NCBI GenBank assembly: GCA_030045175.1
Contig: JASIBM010000141.1
Span: 1-7,910 of the forward strand
Direction of reading: 5' to 3'
Length of the DNA: 7,910 nucleotides
Origin: Streptosporangiaceae bacterium
Lineage (GTDB): Bacteria > Actinomycetota > Actinomycetes > Streptosporangiales > Streptosporangiaceae
In this document: positions 5,739-7,910 of the stretch, one piece after another
Layout of the letters: each line of letters opens with the position of its first letter
Position numbering within the stretch: the stretch's first letter is position 1
Notes under the pieces: model-generated
What the model was told of the DNA's origin: nothing
The model's database searches: none
The model's input: the letters and a program-made list of their open reading frames with translations, nothing else
Program-made: the position numbers and the translations under genes

Positions 5739-5765
5739 GCCTGCCGGGCACAATGCCCGGCAGGC
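5739..5765 (+). terminator. Perfect 12-bp stem-loop between the LOX-family and APH-fold genes
   Basis: GCCTGCCGGGCA (5739-5750), loop CAA (5751-5753) and TGCCCGGCAGGC (5754-5765) form an uninterrupted, very GC-rich hairpin starting 23 nt after the LOX-family stop. There is no U-tract, so it is not a classical intrinsic terminator, but tail-less hairpins are proposed as terminators or mRNA stabilisers in actinomycetes. It also buries the possible ATG at 5753, so it could instead limit translation of the next gene. Confidence 0.6.
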
Positions 5766-5773
5766 TGCCGGTC

Positions 5774-6748
5774 ATGACAGCGCCGGCGGCCGAGGGCGTC
5801 CGGGTCGACTGGGACGCGGTGCCCGGGCCCGTCCGCGCGGGCATCGAGCAGATCTGCGGCGCGCCCGTGGTGCGCGCCGCAACCCAGCCCGGCGGCTTCA
5901 GCCCGGGCGTCGCCGCCCGGGTGCTGTGCGCGGACGGGCGGCGCTGCTTCATCAAGGCCGTCTCGGCCGAGGCGAACCCCGACAGCCCGGCCATGCACCG
6001 GCGTGAGGCACAGGTCCTGCGGGCGCTCGATCCGCTCATCGCCTCGGGTGAACTGGCGGCGCCCAGGTTGCGGGGAATGACCGATGTCGGGCACTGGACC
6101 GCGCTGGTGCTCGATGACGTGGACGGACGACAGCCGAGCGTGCCGTGGCAGGCCGGAGAACTGGCCAGGGTCGTGGCGGCGCTCGACCAGCTCGCCGACG
6201 TGCTCACGCCCTCCCCCATCACCGCGTCGGGCATCGCTGAGGTGCACGGCGCGGATCTCACCGGCTGGCGCACGCTGGCCGGCGAGCCCGGCGCAGGCAG
6301 GCGCAGCCGGCTGGACGAGTGGTCAGCCAAGCACCTGGACCTGCTTGCCGAGATCGAGCAGGGCTGGGCGGTGCACGCCAGCGGCGACACGCTGGTGCAC
6401 GCCGACATCAGGGCCGACAACCTGCTGCTGACTCCTGACCAGGTCGTGGTGGTCGACTGGCCGCATGCCTGCGTCGGCGCCGCCTTCCTTGATGTCGTCT
6501 TGTTCGCGCCGAGCGTCGCCATGCAGGGCGGTCCTGCCCCGGCAGACCTGGTGGCCCGCACCAGGGCAGGGCGCGCGGCAGGCCATGATCAGCTCGTGGC
6601 TGTGGTCTGCGCGCTCGCTGGCTTCTTCACCGAGCAATCGCTCCGCCCGGCGGCACCCGGGCTGCCCACCTTGCGCGCCTTCCAGGACGCGCAGGCCAGG
6701 GTCGCCCGCGAGTGGCTCGCCGGGCTGATCAAGCCGGCGCTGGCCTGA
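5774..6748 (+). CDS. Aminoglycoside-phosphotransferase (APH)-fold small-molecule kinase
   Basis: The 324-residue protein (331 if started at ATG 5753) has a complete APH-type kinase core. Counting from the 5753 Met, the ATP-binding Lys68 is in CFIKAV and its helix partner Glu85 in HRREAQVL. The hinge-like ALVLDDV is at 117-123. The Brenner motif is VHADIRADNLLL with His216, Asp218 and Asn223, and the metal-binding Asp235 is in VVVDWPHA. Such enzymes phosphorylate hydroxyl groups of antibiotics, sugars, choline or amino alcohols; the motifs do not reveal the substrate, and resistance should not be assumed. The start at 5774 is preferred because the 5753 ATG sits inside a 12-bp hairpin and the homologous region begins only around VDWDAVP. 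Neither start has a good SD, so the choice is uncertain. The gene lies 58 nt after the LOX-family gene on the same strand. Its last 20 nt overlap the opposing gene. Confidence 0.87.
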   Translation: MTAPAAEGVRVDWDAVPGPVRAGIEQICGAPVVRAATQPGGFSPGVAARVLCADGRRCFIKAVSAEANPDSPAMHRREAQVLRALDPLIASGELAAPRLRGMTDVGHWTALVLDDVDGRQPSVPWQAGELARVVAALDQLADVLTPSPITASGIAEVHGADLTGWRTLAGEPGAGRRSRLDEWSAKHLDLLAEIEQGWAVHASGDTLVHADIRADNLLLTPDQVVVVDWPHACVGAAFLDVVLFAPSVAMQGGPAPADLVARTRAGRAAGHDQLVAVVCALAGFFTEQSLRPAAPGLPTLRAFQDAQARVAREWLAGLIKPALA

Positions 6749-7910
6749 CGACCTCGGACTCGGGCTTCGGCACGCCGCGCAGCGTGGTGATCGCGGCGAG
6801 GGTCGACTGGTAGACGAAGCGCTCGCGCTTCGGGCTGGCCATGAACCGCGCGGCGGCGGCGATCGGCGCCACGGACCGCGGCCCTTCGCCGAGCGCCCGC
6901 GATTCGTCCACCGCGGCGCGTGCCGTCTTGACCACGTGGGCGACCATGATCGGCGTGACGGAGTGGTCCTCGGCAGCCGCCTGCATCAGCGACCGCTCAA
7001 GTTCGGCCCGTGGCCCGCGGTAACCGCTGACCAGCGCGACCGCGGCATCCGGATCGCGGGTCACGATGGCGTGGTGCACCGCGCCCGGGTCGTCTGTCGG
7101 GTGCGCCTGGGGCCGGCCGTGGCCGGCACCCGGGCCGCGGGTGTCGAACTGCCCGGTCCACTGCACGAACCAGGCGGCGTGGAACAGGCCGCGGAGCACC
7201 TGCGGCGACGGATCGGCTGTCCAGGCCCAGCGCAGCGCGCTGAGGTAGGTCAGCGTGTGGGTGACGTCCAGCCAGCCCCACTCGTTGGTGTCGTCGGTGT
7301 CCAGGTCGATGTCGAACCTGGCCAGCCGCTCGGCGGCGGCCTGGCTGGTCGCGTCGATGACGGCGGTCACGCCGGCGCCGCCGCGCAGGGCGGTGACCAG
7401 CGCGGTCAGCGCGTCCTGTGGCGCGCCGTCGGTCAGCGCGTGGTGGTAGGCCGACCACTCGAAGCCGGACGCGCTCGTCTTACCCGCACGTGCGGCCAGG
7501 GCCGCCAGGTCGGGCTCGGCCTCTCGCCACGCCCGGCCGAACGCGCGCATGTAAGGCAGCTTGTCGTACCTGGTGCCGAGCACCATCTCGGGCACCAGCG
7601 GCGAGAGCACCGTGTCGGCCTCCTGCCAGCCGATGTGGTCGAGCAGCTCGAACGCCTTCTGCGCGAAGATCATCGAATGGCCGTAGGCCAGGAAGTGGTC
7701 GGTCACGGCGGTGAGCAGCATGTGCCGCAGCGCGGCCGGGGCGACGCCGGCCGCGATCAGCCCGCGCAGCAGCGCCTCGGCCTCCTCGGCCCGCTCCGCG
7801 TCGACGAGCAACGGGTAGGCGGCCAGCGCGGCATCGGTAGACCCGTAGGCGGCGACCGGGTCGACCGGGTCTGGCCGGGGCCGCGCCGGGCGGCGGACCT
7901 GGTCCTCGGC
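6729..7910 (-). CDS. Unassigned helical protein, 5' end beyond the window
   Basis: The reading frame is open from the right edge to TGA at 6729, giving 393 visible residues; the start lies outside. A TTG at 7811 is not a credible start because coding-type sequence continues upstream (Pro/Arg/Asp-rich, then AAYGSTDAALAAYPLLVDAE). The protein is mostly amphipathic helix with conserved-looking His positions: HFLAYGHSMIFAQKAFELLD, WSAYHHALTD, GWLDVTHTLTYLSALRWAW, LFHAAWFVQWTGQFD and AVHHAIVTRD. This layout faintly recalls the helical questin-oxidase-like or Rieske-associated proteins of actinomycetes, but I cannot confirm this, and no CxH...CxxH Rieske motif is visible. It may bind a metal; that is inference. 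The 3' end overlaps the APH-fold gene by 20 nt, tail to tail. Confidence 0.75.
   Translation of the reverse strand, partial: AEDQVRRPARPRPDPVDPVAAYGSTDAALAAYPLLVDAERAEEAEALLRGLIAAGVAPAALRHMLLTAVTDHFLAYGHSMIFAQKAFELLDHIGWQEADTVLSPLVPEMVLGTRYDKLPYMRAFGRAWREAEPDLAALAARAGKTSASGFEWSAYHHALTDGAPQDALTALVTALRGGAGVTAVIDATSQAAAERLARFDIDLDTDDTNEWGWLDVTHTLTYLSALRWAWTADPSPQVLRGLFHAAWFVQWTGQFDTRGPGAGHGRPQAHPTDDPGAVHHAIVTRDPDAAVALVSGYRGPRAELERSLMQAAAEDHSVTPIMVAHVVKTARAAVDESRALGEGPRSVAPIAAAARFMASPKRERFVYQSTLAAITTLRGVPKPESEVVRPAPA

Noticed and set aside
5774..6748. Naming the APH-fold gene as an antibiotic-resistance determinant
   Set aside because: The motifs show only the kinase fold. Actinomycetes carry many such kinases with other small-molecule substrates, and nothing in the context indicates an antibiotic.
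1..7910. The idea that the window encodes one multi-gene system or defence island
   Set aside because: Strand changes five times, functions are unrelated, and no nuclease, helicase, toxin, reverse transcriptase or mobile-element gene is present.

Overview
This is a GC-rich chromosomal segment with GC-biased third codon positions, purine-rich Shine-Dalgarno (SD) sites and actinobacterial gene families: an F420-type Ddn oxidoreductase, a DUF4118 sensor fragment, a GatD-like amidotransferase and an actinomycete-type lysyl oxidase. It most likely comes from a filamentous actinomycete. Genus cannot be fixed from the sequence. I see no tRNA, rRNA, CRISPR array, intact insertion sequence or phage gene.

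Layout, left to right. (1) 47-1261, minus: UDP-sulfoquinovose synthase (SqdB/SQD1/Agl3 type), which makes the sulfonated sugar nucleotide for sulfolipid or sulfoglycan synthesis. (2) 1262-1533: divergent intergenic region with a TAGACT dyad. (3) 1534-2277, plus: membrane DUF4118 (KdpD-like) protein with a degenerate GAF-like tail and no kinase. (4) 2365-2778, plus: small Ddn-family deazaflavin-dependent oxidoreductase. (5) 2762-3649, minus: GatD-like class I glutamine amidotransferase that has lost both catalytic residues and has no MurT partner in view. Its 3' end overlaps gene 4 tail to tail. (6) 3650-4020: non-coding divergent region with a 12-bp palindrome and a 19-nt tandem repeat. (7) 4021-5715, plus: secreted lysyl-oxidase-family protein with unusual internal DNA repeats and an eroded copper motif. 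(8) 5739-5765: perfect 12-bp stem-loop. (9) 5774-6748, plus: aminoglycoside-phosphotransferase-fold kinase with intact motifs. (10) 6729-7910, minus: 3' part of a long helical protein that runs off the right edge and overlaps gene 9 tail to tail.

The genes do not form one operon: strand changes five times and the functions are diverse. Two loose themes appear. One is the cell envelope (sulfosugar synthesis, membrane sensor, GatD-like protein, secreted LOX-family protein). The other is enzyme families in which active-site residues have changed. The most interesting items are the GatD-like pseudo-amidotransferase, which lacks the nucleophilic Cys and catalytic His, and the LOX-family protein. 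The latter keeps the Lys and Tyr of the quinone cofactor but has only one of three expected copper histidines, and its gene carries G/C-hairpin DNA repeats read in two different frames.
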